In this document: positions 1 to 12,300 of the stretch, piece by piece
Layout of the letters: every line of letters starts with the position of its first letter
Position numbering within the stretch: the first letter of the stretch is position 1
DNA from: Archilochus colubris
Lineage: Eukaryota > Chordata > Aves > Apodiformes > Trochilidae
Direction: 5' to 3'
Length of the DNA: 64,000 nt
NCBI GenBank assembly: GCA_023079485.1
Contig: CM041084.1
Coordinates: 99,862,467 to 99,926,466 of the forward strand
Notes under the pieces: model-generated
Seen by the model: the letters and a program-made list of their open reading frames with translations, nothing else
Told to the model about the DNA's origin: nothing
Databases searched by the model: none
Made by a program: the position numbers and the translations under genes

Positions 1-1507
1 AGTAACATACTTCAAAAGGATCCTTTTATCATTCTCCATTTTCCCCCCACACTTCAGCTGAGCAGCTTTTCTCCCTCAGACTGAAAAAATACAGGTTTGT
101 CAATAGTGTCTCCAAAATGTATGTGTCTCCAGACAATTAGATGGTGAAAATCCATGTTAAGGGTGAAATTAAACGCCAAGATAACAGCTTTTAGTCTTAA
201 GTTTAACAGGACAGGGTGATCTAGCAGTAAGGTCTCTCTATTTCCAGATTCATGAGTCAGTCTTCCCATAAGGATGTATGTATAAATTTCTAATTTAGTG
301 TACAATAACTGTTATTTTGAATTCTTCCCAAAATCTTGCTCAGTTAAAATGATAACTATCTGGAAAAAGGATTCATTCTATGCTAAAGAATTGGATTAAA
401 AAATTATATGAAAATGTGGCATGAGTACAAGATGAAGTCTACCCTTCATTGAGGACTGTGGAGAAATTTTAGCCTCTGCCTGTTTCTGCTTCTCTCTTTC
501 TTTTGGTGGCAGCCTCTAGCCCAGGTAGAGGCACCCCTGTTCTGGCACCATGAACTAAATGAAAGATGTGGCAGCTGGTTGCTTTGGCTTACTGTGGGTA
601 TGCTAATGGCTGAGCTGGATTAGCATCTTCATCTCACAGAATTGCAAAAACGTACTTGTTAGTGTCTTGGAATGGACTATAAAAATGCAGGAGTGATTTC
701 TCTGGGACTATATACATGTGGCTGGCCAGGACACAGGGCTAGGATTTATTAGGATGCAGCATACAATAAGTAGCAATCAATACTTCAGTCTTGGCACAGT
801 TTAACTCTGCAGAACAGTCTGAAGATACAGTTCATGCCAAATAGCAGCACAGGATTTAGTGCAGTAGAGATGTATCTGGAATGAGAGATATCTGAATATC
901 TTTAATAAAAAGCGGGGTTATGGAAAACATTTGGTAGTTTCTGGAGCATGCAGCAAATATTAAATTATGTACCATCTGTAGCTGTATAGCTGAGCATCTA
1001 CAGTGTACTGAAAAGAAGCATGCATCTACAAGGGTAGTTTTACCTTCTAAAAAACCTGCTAATTTTTTAGGTTTCTTATTAGGCCCTATTTGTTTGGTTT
1101 GATAATAAAATCACATTTGAGCTAAGCTCAACTTATTTAATATCCTAGAGATAAGATACAAAACTTTCTAAACTCCTGGGGACAAGTTCTACAGTCTTCA
1201 ATTAAAAATGTTCTTTTTAGGACAGGAGAAAACTGAATTCTGGACTCTGAATCCCAAATGTTTTTACTGTTTCCAAGTGTGGCGGCAGCAAAAAGTCTTT
1301 TCATTCCAATTAACTGCTTTTCAGATGAAGCAGCATATCAAGAATTTGCCACTCTCATGATGAAGCCAGCCTTTGAGCTCAGTCATTGCGTTAGAGCTAA
1401 AGCAAGTTAGAGCTTGTCCCTTAGCATAGCACCTACAAATGCTGCTGCATTTAAAAGTAACTGTGTGGTGCTCCCCATTAAGCTCATTGGGTTCCTTAGT
1501 GGTATGG
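1..1507. other. Intergenic DNA, no gene seen
   Basis: AT-rich sequence with only short open frames, no recognisable protein similarity, no splice-bounded exon and no repeat that I can name. It ends where CR1 sequence begins near 1508. Confidence 0.5.
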
Positions 1508-1888
1508 CTGGGGCTGTTCAGCCTGGAGAAGAGGAGGCTCAGAGGAGACCTCATCACTCTCTACAACTCCCTGAAAGGAGGGTGTAGCCAGGGGGGGTTG
1601 GTCTCTTTTCCCAGGCAACTCTCCGCAAGACAAGAGGACGTGGTCTTAAGTTGTGCCGGGGGATGTTTAGGTTGGATATTAGAATTGCTTTACCTAGAGG
1701 GTGATAAGGCATTGGAATGGGCTGCCCAGGGAAGTAGTGGATTCTCCATCCCTGGAAATATTTAAAAAGAGACTGGATGTGGCACTCAGTGCCCTGGGCT
1801 GGTAACTGCAATGGTAGTGGATCAAGGGTTGGACTTGATGATCTCTGAGGTCCCTTCCAACCCAGTCGATTCTATGATTCTATGATTC
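1508..1888 (+). mobile_element. CR1 LINE 3' fragment (CR1-J-like)
   Basis: This is a 5'-truncated CR1 non-LTR retrotransposon copy. It starts at the sequence coding for [20 protein letters not shown], the C-terminal part of the CR1 reverse-transcriptase ORF, continues through the 3' UTR ('ggttggacttgatgatctct'), and ends in the CR1 tail of repeated ATTCTATG units near 1888. It closely parallels the last 380 bp of the longer copy at 16.3-17.3 kb, so both belong to the same or closely related subfamilies. The reading frame is degraded and the copy cannot be active. No target duplication is visible, as is usual for CR1. Confidence 0.93.
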
Positions 1889-4800
1889 GACAGCCAATTG
1901 TGAAGAGATCCACATCTGAGAGAAAAAAAGTATTTCCTCATAGCCATTAGGGGTGGGAGAAGGCTCTGCTGATCATCACTGCCTTCATTCAAACTTGAAA
2001 TTCTATCAGTTTCCTCCCTCTCTCCAAGGGTGTGAGAAGCAGTAGAGTATTTAACATTACAAAACCCCAAATAAATCTGCAAATACAAACTTGATCAAAG
2101 GAGATATCTACCAAATTCTGTTACAACCAATCTGTCTTGTCTTTTTTTAAAAAAGCCAATACTTTCCACACCAGACCTTTGCTGATTGCTGGCAGCACAG
2201 TACCTGTGAAAAAATGTGGTATCTCTGTGTCCCCTTCTCCTTTGGCATACCATAGTCCTAAATGTGTTGCTCTCACCCATGCATCACTACACATAAATGA
2301 ACAATAAGGCTTCAAGGATCCCTTATCCCTTCCAGACCCACCAGGAGAGTCATTGAGGCATTGGCAGAATATTGACATCTAAAAGTACAGACTTTACTCT
2401 ATAAAGGCACTGAAAAGCAGCAGATCACTGCCAAAATTGTCCTGTATAGTGTGTTCTGAATGCACTATAAATCTTAGAAGTAGGCTTGTATTTCTGTGGG
2501 TTGGTATGAAGGTGATAAAGGCATGGGGGTAGTATATATATTTGATCTTTCATTGCCTGTTCTCACTGACTGCAGAACTGTTGTGTGAAAAGGACTTTTG
2601 GGCAATATCTGCCCAGTAGGACATATGGAGCCACTGGTGTGGGAAGATGTGGTGATCTCTTAAATAAAATTGTACCTTGGTCTGACATTATTTTTTCTCT
2701 TGATCTTGTCCTTTGCAGTTTCTAATATCAGATAATTTCCTGTGTCCATGCAATTTGGATTCCTACACACATGAAGACTGATAAGAATCAAATGTCTGTT
2801 GGGTATTTTGTGGTTAAGAGCTTGAATTTTATTTTCTTTCTGGCTAGCCAGTAATGCATGTGGTGTAATGTCTGGACCAGCAATGCCAAACCAGTCACTG
2901 CTTTCAGTTTTGGTTTAAGGTTGATTTCTCCTTCTGCCACCATAAAAGAGTTGCATGGCACAGACATTTCAACTTCAGTGCTTGTAAACTAGTTTCATAC
3001 TTGAAGTATAGCTTATGACTATGAGGTTAAATTGCATTATGGATTGTGTTCTGGTTTATATAATGGTTTTATAGCTGCATAAAAGCTAATGAAGGACATG
3101 TAACAAATGTTGGAAATTCATACTGTAAAACAAATCACTCACTAAAGCAAAAGACTGAATTATATAATATATAGTAAGTCAACAGTATAGATGAGTGACT
3201 GCTTTATAGAAACCTAGGAAATTGCTAATCTTTGACCAGCTGTCAGCACTTTCATTTGTTAAATTTCAGTGGGCAGAGTTGGCTTTTCTTTTCAGGGTGT
3301 TTTCAGAAGTATTTTCTCTTGGAACACCTGTACTAAATACAGTGAATTTTAAATTTTTTTTAACTTTGGACCTTCAGATGAGGTATTATTGATACTAATA
3401 TTCCTGAAATACTTTGCCATGGTAATGATGTCTTATATAATGGTGAAAGAAAACTGTCATTACTCTTACTGAAGGAACAGCCACATTGTTTGCACGTGTT
3501 CCTTTTCCCTATGCTACCTTATGGTAAGCCATTACTACAGAGTTAACCCAAAATGTCTGTGCTGACATATAATGTAAGAGCCCCTCTGGAACTCCAGCAA
3601 CATGCTGATTATAAAAGAGAGAAGTATTATGGTATGCACAGATGGAGTGAAATATGTAAAGGCGGGAAAGAGAAAAGACTTAGAGTAGCAAGAATATGCA
3701 CTTATATATATGCATACATACATACAAACACACACATACACATATGCATCCTCTGTGTCCAAACATGTACCAGCAAGAATTTGATAGCACCCTCTCATTT
3801 TCATATAAACAACCTTCCAAGTCTTAGCATCCCCTCTTAGTCCTTCTCTTGCTGTTAGCTGAGGGCTTTTCTGGTGAAAATGCAAGAACTGAATCTGCAC
3901 AGTAGTTGTGGAAGAACACGACCAAGTATTAGGGGAAAAGGCATGGTCATTTTTCCCATTTGTGATCAGTGATAGGACTGGTATAAATGTTAAGGTGAAG
4001 GAAGCTGGGAGGATGATTCAGCAAATACAAAGGAATGTCTCTCAAGCGGGGCAGAACTGGACTGTGTAGGAATTCCGAGGGAAAGACCTGACTTTGATGG
4101 AGGAGAACCAGAAATTGCTGAAATGGCAGAACTCAGGGACACAGCATTCAGAGTTGGATTGAATTGAAAGAGATGAAATATTGAAGAAGTGAGCTAAAAC
4201 TCCCAGCTGGGACCTTCCTACTTAGGAACACAGAGAGAAGGTTGGGGTCTTCTGGAGGTAGATGTTATAATGAAGGAAGAAGAAAGCTTGGTATATTTAC
4301 TACATGGCACAAGAACTGAGCCAGAATTAAAGAATTCCAGTTCACAGTCTCCATGGCCTTAGGGTAACAAGGGCAATCAGGAGTACCACACTGGTTAAAA
4401 AACTGGTTATTAACAAAATCTGCTTTGAAAAAGGCTGGAAGTTGTGTTCCTTCAGGCTTTGAAAAAAACCCTTGAGCAGAAAATGTCAGCTAAATACTTC
4501 AAGTAATGTAAATGAAAATAAGGTTGGGAATGCCATTTTATGTACTGAGTATGAAGCAGGCTTTTATGATCCTGCTGTATCTGTGCTTTTGTTCATTATT
4601 CCCCTGCATTATTTTTTCTGAAATGTCACCATTAACACAACCATAACAACTCTGGCTGTAGGAGGCTGTTTGGGATGCCTGACTCGGGAGTAGCTATAGT
4701 TACTCAGAGTAAGCTACTGAGTAGCCAGATATTTCTGAGAACAGAAAATTGTATGAGAATTATATTAGAGGTGTGGAAATATGAAGATGATATTTTTTTC

Positions 4801-6055
4801 TAATGGGAGCTGAAATGGCTTCCCTGCTCTGTGAACTATAGCTCTTCAGACAGACTCTCCTGCTGTTCTGGGCTCACTAGTAGTTAAATCACCGTAAATT
4901 AAACAGTGCCAGGGAGCATTTATTGGCAGTGAGATTTGGTCTTTTCTTTTTTTACACATGTAAAGCAGTCCCCATCATGGCTGTGATACATATCAGTGAG
5001 CATTTCCCTCTCAGATTTTCAGGTACTTTGGCAGGAAGATTCCCAAGAATGCTGCCTTGCTCTGGGGGCTCTCACTCTTCAGCTGTGTGGGTGCAGCCAT
5101 TCCACTTGCATTGCCAGGAGATGGTCCCAGGGACACGTCCTTGATACTGCAGATATAGCCTGCTTGGAGCAACCTAATCAGTTCTAGTACCCATTTCCAT
5201 TTATTTTGGTGCGTTGGCACTCCTGTTAAATTAAGAGCAGCTTAAATGTATGGATGATATTACCAGTAATAATTCCAAGCCATTTGTCCATCTGAGCAGG
5301 TGTCTGACTCATTAAGCCCTCAGTGCACGTATTCACTATAATGCACACAGATGGACAGGGTAGGTACCCAGCAATTAGGCTAACACAAAATTAGATGGAG
5401 CTGCACTTAAATGTCATGTGCATGCAGAAATAAGACATAGTCCGAAGTGGGTCTTTAGTGTCCTATTTTTAAATTTTTTATTTCCATAAAGTGCCTAGAA
5501 GTATTTTATTTAAGAGACATGGTACCTTTTCTTAGGAAAAGTGAAAATCCAGCGGTTTAATAATAAAGCTGAGCATAACACACCTCTTAAAAATGCTCTG
5601 CATGTATCAACTTGCTAAGCCCTACAAAGCTGTTGTGAGGAAGGGCAGTATTTCTGAGGAGTGTTTCTAGATGGAGACATCAAACTGTCCAAAATAATTT
5701 AAAAAATTTAAAGTAGGAGTAGTGAAGTTAAAGCCATTAGTCGTGACACTAAGCCCACCAGAAAAGTAACTCCACTTTGTTGTCCCAGTCCAGAACTTTC
5801 CCAAGTACCTTGGTTTGCTGGTTAGAGGACGATAATGGTTGTGCAGAGAGCTCTAATGCAGGGGGTTTGAGATAGTGTGAGTGCAGAAGCAGGTGTCTCT
5901 TTCTGGGTCACAGCTTCATGGCAGAATTTTGCTTGTAGATTTTTTTTTTGTTTGCTTTTTGTTTTTTGTTTTTTTCTTCTTCTTTTTCCTATCTCACGTG
6001 TGATCCATTTTCAGTAAATGCAACAGCAGAGTTTCTAGTATCCATCACTGGATGG
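1889..6055. other. Intergenic DNA with one weak microsatellite
   Basis: No gene or named repeat is seen apart from an impure TA/CA stretch at 3701-3749 and a T-rich run near 5940-5990. Overlapping open frames on the two strands at 3535-3900 arise from this low-complexity sequence and are not taken as genes. Confidence 0.45.
3701..3749. repeat. Imperfect TA/CA microsatellite
   Basis: Alternating TATATA, CATACATA and CACACA units with interruptions. Confidence 0.7.
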
Positions 6056-6088
6056 GTACAGTCTTATTATTGATTATTAAGACTGTAC
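6056..6088. repeat. Perfect 11-bp inverted repeat
   Basis: The left arm GTACAGTCTTA (6056-6066) and the right arm TAAGACTGTAC (6078-6088) are exact reverse complements separated by an 11-nt AT-rich loop. It lies about 90 bp upstream of the solo LTR and is not part of it. No function is evident. Confidence 0.75.
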
Positions 6089-6174
6089 TTTGGATTTTGA
6101 GCTGTACAGTTTTGAAATAATGTGTGTTCATGTAAATCTTAGTCAAGTAAGCATTCTGAACAGATTAAGCAAAA

Positions 6175-6180
6175 GCTATA
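6175..6180. repeat. Left target-site duplication of solo LTR
   Basis: GCTATA directly abuts the TG end of the element and is repeated exactly after its CA end. Confidence 0.65.
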
Positions 6181-6386
6181 TGTAGAGAAACAAGATAAAC
6201 CAGGTGCCTCGAGTTGCCAAAGAGTGAGTGTGAGTCCACCTGTGCCTGGTTAGGGCAGGCCCCTATTACCAGGGGGCCAATAAAGGTGGGACACACACTC
6301 ACAGAGAGAGCTCACTCTTGTGTGAGGCAATGGAGAGACCAGCAGCTCGTCGAGCCTCAGGAGCAAGAAAGGCTCTTCCCGCTACA
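6181..6386 (+). mobile_element. Putative solo LTR, 206 bp, with 6-bp target duplication
   Basis: The element begins TGTAG and ends CTACA, so it has the canonical TG...CA ends and a 5-bp terminal inverted repeat. It is flanked on both sides by GCTATA (6175-6180 and 6387-6392), a 6-bp target-site duplication. An AATAAA polyadenylation signal lies at 6279-6284, just after a GGCCCC/GGGGCC hairpin (6258-6263 with 6273-6278), which fits the end of U3/R in an LTR. No internal retroviral genes or second LTR are present, so recombination between two LTRs is the simplest origin. A 6-bp duplication is known for class II (ERVK- or alpharetrovirus-like) elements. The family name is not known to me, and a miniature LTR element is an alternative. 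Confidence 0.68.
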
Positions 6387-6392
6387 GCTATA
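6387..6392. repeat. Right target-site duplication of solo LTR
   Basis: GCTATA, identical to the copy at the left end. Confidence 0.65.
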
Positions 6393-9300
6393 CAGCTTGA
6401 ATGTTTATACTGGAAATAGCTTTTATTGAAGAGTTTTCACAAGTTCCTGTCCTGGTATAAATTCCAACCCTTGATCTTGCCAGAAGACATATCATCTCCT
6501 ATTACAGATACAATGAGGTGAGTTCCTCAACAAAGTGCAATTAGTGCTAATTAATGCAATTAAGGTTAACAGAGGGATGGAGGGAGAATAATCTTTTTTT
6601 TAAAGATACACAGACCTTTTTCTGTGGAATTTTAAAATTTCAGGCAATCCTGACAGCACTGGGCAGAACTAGTTCTCTCTAGAGAGAATCTTCACTGATT
6701 CAGGGTGCTGCTTACTCTTCCACAGGCCATGTGCATTCAGAGGGAGAATGAGGACTATGGTTATTTCATCCAGAATATGTTCCAGTTTTTGCAGGCAATT
6801 CTGACTGGCAAATTCCTATTGCTCAATGAGTCCATTGGTGTTTTCCACCTTGGCAATGAACAGAAGGTCATCAGTTGCACATTTGTCCATCTGTGTATCC
6901 TCAGACGGAGAAGGAGCGTGTTTGAAACAGGAATAACAGAGCTTAAAAAAGGAAGAAGAAAAAGTCAAAGGGTTACAAAAACACCCAAGGTTGTCTGGGC
7001 CAAACCTGATCATCAGAAGCACCTGGACATTTGTGCTGCAGGCAGGGGGATGGAAAGGTGCCACTGCAAACAGGTTGCATCCTCTGTGATTGAGATGAGC
7101 AACCATTTCCCTCTTGAGCTGCTGTCCTGGCAGAGTGTAGGAGGTCCATGAGGGAGCCCTGGCTGAAGACTTCCCTTCTAGAGTTTCTGATATTTGTTCA
7201 GGAGAAGTTCTGGTATTCTTCAAGATCTTCCATTTTTTAGGCTTTGGGCATTTCATAGGTGCTGAGGAGGAGGAAAGGTTTTCCAATCATTTGTGCCTAG
7301 GCATGAGTGCCTGTTTTCTTAAAAATGCCTTGCTATGGAGATTATTTATACATTTTAATAAAGTGGAATCTGAACTTTTTTCTTACAAGTCCAGTCCACC
7401 AGCAGACACTCATGTGAGAGCTAAATTTATGGTAAGTTTTTTTCCTTTTTGGTTGCCTCTGCAAAGTGGGAATTTTTCTAAGTAACATTTGGAGATTTAC
7501 AACATTTTCAGTCCTAAAACTCATTATTTTTAAGGTTTTGAGTATTCTTGAGGCACACCATGTAACCAGTGAAAAAATGCAGTGAGATTTGCCATGGCAT
7601 TGTTGTCCATGAAGTACAGAATGGCTTGGAGAAAAGTCTTAGATAAGATCTTAAAGATCAAATGTCATGATTTACTTTTGAAAGACTTTTAATTACCTTT
7701 CTATTACATTTTTTTTCCTCAGGGCTGCTCTTTTCCTTTAGGAACTTGGGCTGTAGAAGTGGAAGGACCCTTCAGTTTATTAAGCCACTTTAATGTGCAA
7801 CTGCATTGCATAGTACCATGCCCAAAATTTCATCTGATGGTGTCTTGACTTTGCTTCTCATGCAAATAGTATTGAAAGCAGTTGGATCACACAGGAATAT
7901 AGGACAGATCTGAGCCTTAATCTTTCCACGAGTGTTTAACATAACAAAAGCTAACTGGTTGAGTAAGCTGATGGAGAGCCATGTGTTTAGTAAGAGGAGG
8001 GAGACAAAGAGTGAAGTTTTCCAGCACACGACATGGTTCTGTACCATTCAGTTCCGGTTTGATGCAAACAGATACCTTCTACTTTGCTGAGTCTAAAACT
8101 GCTTTTAAAAGGGGCTGCTTCTGATAAATACTTGCATTGCATCAGGAATGACTCTTTTCTTATAGAAGAAGTGGTAGGGGTATTGTTTGAAAATGTAGCT
8201 TCACAAATGAAAGTTTATATTCCAGTGGGAAGTGGAGCAAATATTTTCTGACAGACATTTCACTGAAAAGCATGAAATAGGAGTTTCTGATGCAGATAGA
8301 TTAGTCTTTGAAGCAATCCCTGGATGTACATAGCAATGAAATTGAACTCTGTGAAGCTTAGATAAGGTGATTTTTTTAGTTAGATCACATTACTTTCACG
8401 TATTATTTTTCTTTGAATATTTCATGTTGAGATAGAAGAACTGCTTCCTGCTGAATGACACTGATAATATGAAAAAAGCAGAGACAGTGTCTGATCTGTT
8501 CATATTAGCAAACTGAAATATTTTCTGAGCCTGTATTGTTAAGTTTTAACTATTCAATAGTTTAATGAGTATTATTGTGTGCAGTGACAATGAACTTGAG
8601 AGGTTTCTTGGCCAACTGGCATAAAGGTGTGCTTGGGTGCTACTAGAAATTTCAAACCAAATTCTCCTTTGTAGGAAGATCACTGGATTTAGCTATGTAG
8701 GGATGTCTAGCTAGCACAAGTATCTCTGCAAGACACTGTGCCATACCATGTCCAAACAAGGTAGGTGCATATTAGCCTGCACAAAGGTTTTTTTGCTTCA
8801 AATCTAAGCTTAGCTCCCTCCACAGTCCCTAAGATGTATGTGCATTGCACTGCCCTGTGTTACGGAAACAGATGTCAAATGAAGTTGCGCTGCCCTAGAA
8901 TCATGTTTTAAAAATCCTTTTCATGTTAAGGTCTATGTGGGGTTATTTAGTTCAGTCTAAGATGTCTTCTCTCACTTTAGGATGTATCTCTTGCTGAGGT
9001 AAGATAAGGCAATATAAAATTATTTGAAGCCACACGTAGACACACGCACACACACGTATGCATTAAGCTTTACAATGACTTGCCTGGAGGGTTTTTTAAA
9101 CCAACTTAATTAAATGGGTACAATCTTTGTGTTTTGACAGGCAGAGAGATCCTGGTGCTTTGAAGTCAGCTGGACCTTTGCCAGAGTAGACAGGATTATT
9201 TGTAAAATCTTTATGCTATGCCAGTGCTGGGAAGTACCATATAGAGAAAAGAAGTTACACTCTCAAAAGCTTATCTGTAAATTGAAAGAAGGATCTGAAA

Positions 9301-12300
9301 TGAACATTATCAATGAGCAGCTTGTGTCTTTACAGTAATTAAAATCCATAATAATACGGTGGGCTGATTTCAAAATTCACAAAGTCATTGAACTACTCCA
9401 AGCACTGCTTCTGTATGAGTGTCTGATAAAAGCAATATCTGAACTCCTAAAACAGAATAAAAAAAAATCTAAATCCTCCACCTTATGCAAAATCAGACCT
9501 TGTGGAAAAAAACCCAACAAAACAAAATAAGCCATCTGCCAGTAAATCATCGTTCTGGATGTGGAAAAACCACGGGGCAAGAATAAAATATTCATAGTAA
9601 TTAGTGGCATAGACAGAATAGAAACCTCTTCTTTGCACTTGCCGTTGTTATGGTGATTCTTCCTCCAAACACTCTCTCCTCCCTCCAAACGACATTGGCT
9701 CTCTCTTTGGCTTTTCCATCTGGCTCTTGCTTTCTTGTTTATCCCGACGAAACGAGCTCGACTGCTCATTTGTCACCTTGGAGGTGTAGTCACTGTGAAC
9801 ATGTGCGCTGCGAGCAAGCGGGACAGGCAGATGGTACTTGGGAAGAGATAAACAGACAGATGCATTAAAGAGACAGCAAAATTGTTTGTATGAAATAGTG
9901 TCTGGGAGATGATGAATTGGGGTTGCATTGGGTGAGGCATGGCCGACTCCTGCACGCAAAAGAAGTGTTGTTCCCTCAGCTTTGTTTTCCTGGCACATGC
10001 TGAGGGAGCTCCAAGCTGCTGAGGCTCATGGATAAGAAGAATCAGGGATGCCCCAGTTCAGATAGTAAGCTGAGGTTTCATGTGAATTGCTGGAAAATCT
10101 GACATGTTTTCCTGGCTGCTTCTCCTTAACACAACGAAAAGCACAGCTCCACAAATCTGCACAAATCACTTCTGTTGTTAATGTCTGCTTTTTGTCCTAG
10201 GAATAGCTCAATTCAGCATGCTATTTATGCTATCTGTGGTATCTTATTTGCCTGTGATAAGTGTGTGCATAGGAAAATTGTGATTTCTTTTTGTATTCAT
10301 TTACATGCATTAAATGCAGAGTTGATCTACATTTGTGCCAGGGAACAGAATCTCTTGTCCAAAAAGAAACAATGATAACTATTCTAGGAAAACTGTGAGG
10401 AATTAAAGACACAAACAGGAGGACAGAGTAAATGTAGAAAGAGTGGGGAAGTAAGAATCATCATCTATAAAAATGTGACCTAGTTGGCCCTATCCACTAG
10501 ACCAAAACCAATCTTCTGGCCAAAGAGATTTTTAAAGATAATGAATGTGGCATGTTTATGTGTGTGGCACAGGAAAAGTACCTATTAAAAAAAGGATATT
10601 GAGACAAAAGCAATATAATATTTACTTTCAGAAATTAGAACTTCATTTTTATTAGTTACTGAGGTCAGATTTCTATTTCTGAAACACAAGTGGAGTGGAG
10701 TTGGATACTGAGGTCCAGCAGCTAACAAACTTCACTCCATGGAGATCTGTAAGAAAGACTGCCAAGTTGCAGCTGTCTAGACTTATACACAAACTGTTAC
10801 ACACAAATACACATGGCCTGGATTAATGAAAAGGCAATTGTTTAAAAAGGCAGCCCAATTCCACTGCCAAGAGAGAGGGGTGGGTTGGAGCTGGGGTGGG
10901 GGAAGAACAGATGGCAGGGAATAGGAGGGTTGCAAGCTTGAGTGCAGCATGCAGGTAGGGTGAGCCCATGTCTGCATCTCGGATAAGAAGCAAAATGAAG
11001 ATGTGGAATAAAGAGAAAACAGAAGGAGGAGAGGCGAGGAGAGGCGAGAGAAGAACAATAAACATTGAAAAGGGCCAAGGAGACAGTGGATTGATTGATT
11101 GACAGACAGACAACAATGGGTGTTGGTGAAATTGAAGATGGGTTGTGGGACTTCCTTACCTACTGGAAGGAAGGCATAAATGGGGACCAGCTGGAAGAAG
11201 ACAGTCTGTAGTGATGCACCTGGACTGCATTGGGAACAAGTGCTTTAGCCATAAGTCAGCTGGGATATCTTTTCCCCCAGTATGAGGTTTGACACTGTCG
11301 TTATGAAGCCCCCCTCACCTGAAGACCAAGTAACATCATCTTTTGAAGGCAAAAGAAGGAATAAAAACTCATACCCCTGGTAGTGTATTAACCCTCTTAA
11401 CTCAGCTACTGCCTTCCCTCTTGCTCTGTGAACCTCTTCCCAGAGCTTGATCTGTTGCAAAGGACAAAATAAATTACATAGTTCCTTGTTCTTGGTATGG
11501 TGAAAGTCAGTTTTGACCAAACTGATGAGAAGCTGGAACTTACTCTAAATTAAACAAACTCATACAGGAGTCTTACAAAATAAACATAAGGTTGTAACTG
11601 TTAGGATTAATTATGTAGGGAGAGACTGAATATTGTCAAGGTCTTATTAATGATCTAGGAGATCTTCCAATGTTCCCACAAACCAGGACTATAAGAAGCG
11701 ATGATTTAATTTAGTGCTGTTCATTGGACTTCATTTTCATCTCCTCCTGCATAGTCTTTTAGCCATAAAACATTTTAAAAATAGCTTTAGTTATGATTGG
11801 TTAATGCATTTCCTTTTCAATTGGACACCAAAACCTCTCTTTATGCTTTCAAGAGAGCTTTCAATGCAACAGCTAAAGCTGCTTGGGCACTGACATTACC
11901 TAGAGGTTGGACCTGAAAGAAACAGTTTCTGTAACTGGCAATAATACAGTATGAATTCATCTATTTTGCTAAAATTAAAATGCACAGCACTTTTCACAGG
12001 CTAAGAACTGCCATGGTAAGTATTGAGGGGAAGAGATACAAGAGGCTGACTTATTGACCTGTCAGTAATGATGTGTATGTCTAGCCATAAACAAAAAAAT
12101 CCATGCTTTGCTAGAATCAATAGCTGGCAAAAAAAGGTAAAACATATTAGTGACTTCATAAAATAAAAAAAATATTTACCTGCTTGTGAAAATTGCTCAA
12201 TGTGCTCCAAAAGTGTCAGGAAGTTCAAAAGTCGCAGAAGGTGCTGGGAGCTTGTAGCTCACTCACTATCCTATGCTAAAAACTTGAGCATCTTGTGTGC

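Noticed and set aside
1439..1765. Open frame of 108 codons as a host gene
   Set aside because: Its residues [20 protein letters not shown] are CR1 reverse-transcriptase sequence in a truncated LINE.
6705..7286. Two overlapping open frames of about 150 codons on opposite strands
   Set aside because: No recognised similarity, no clear splice or polyadenylation context, and both strands are open, which suggests chance from composition.
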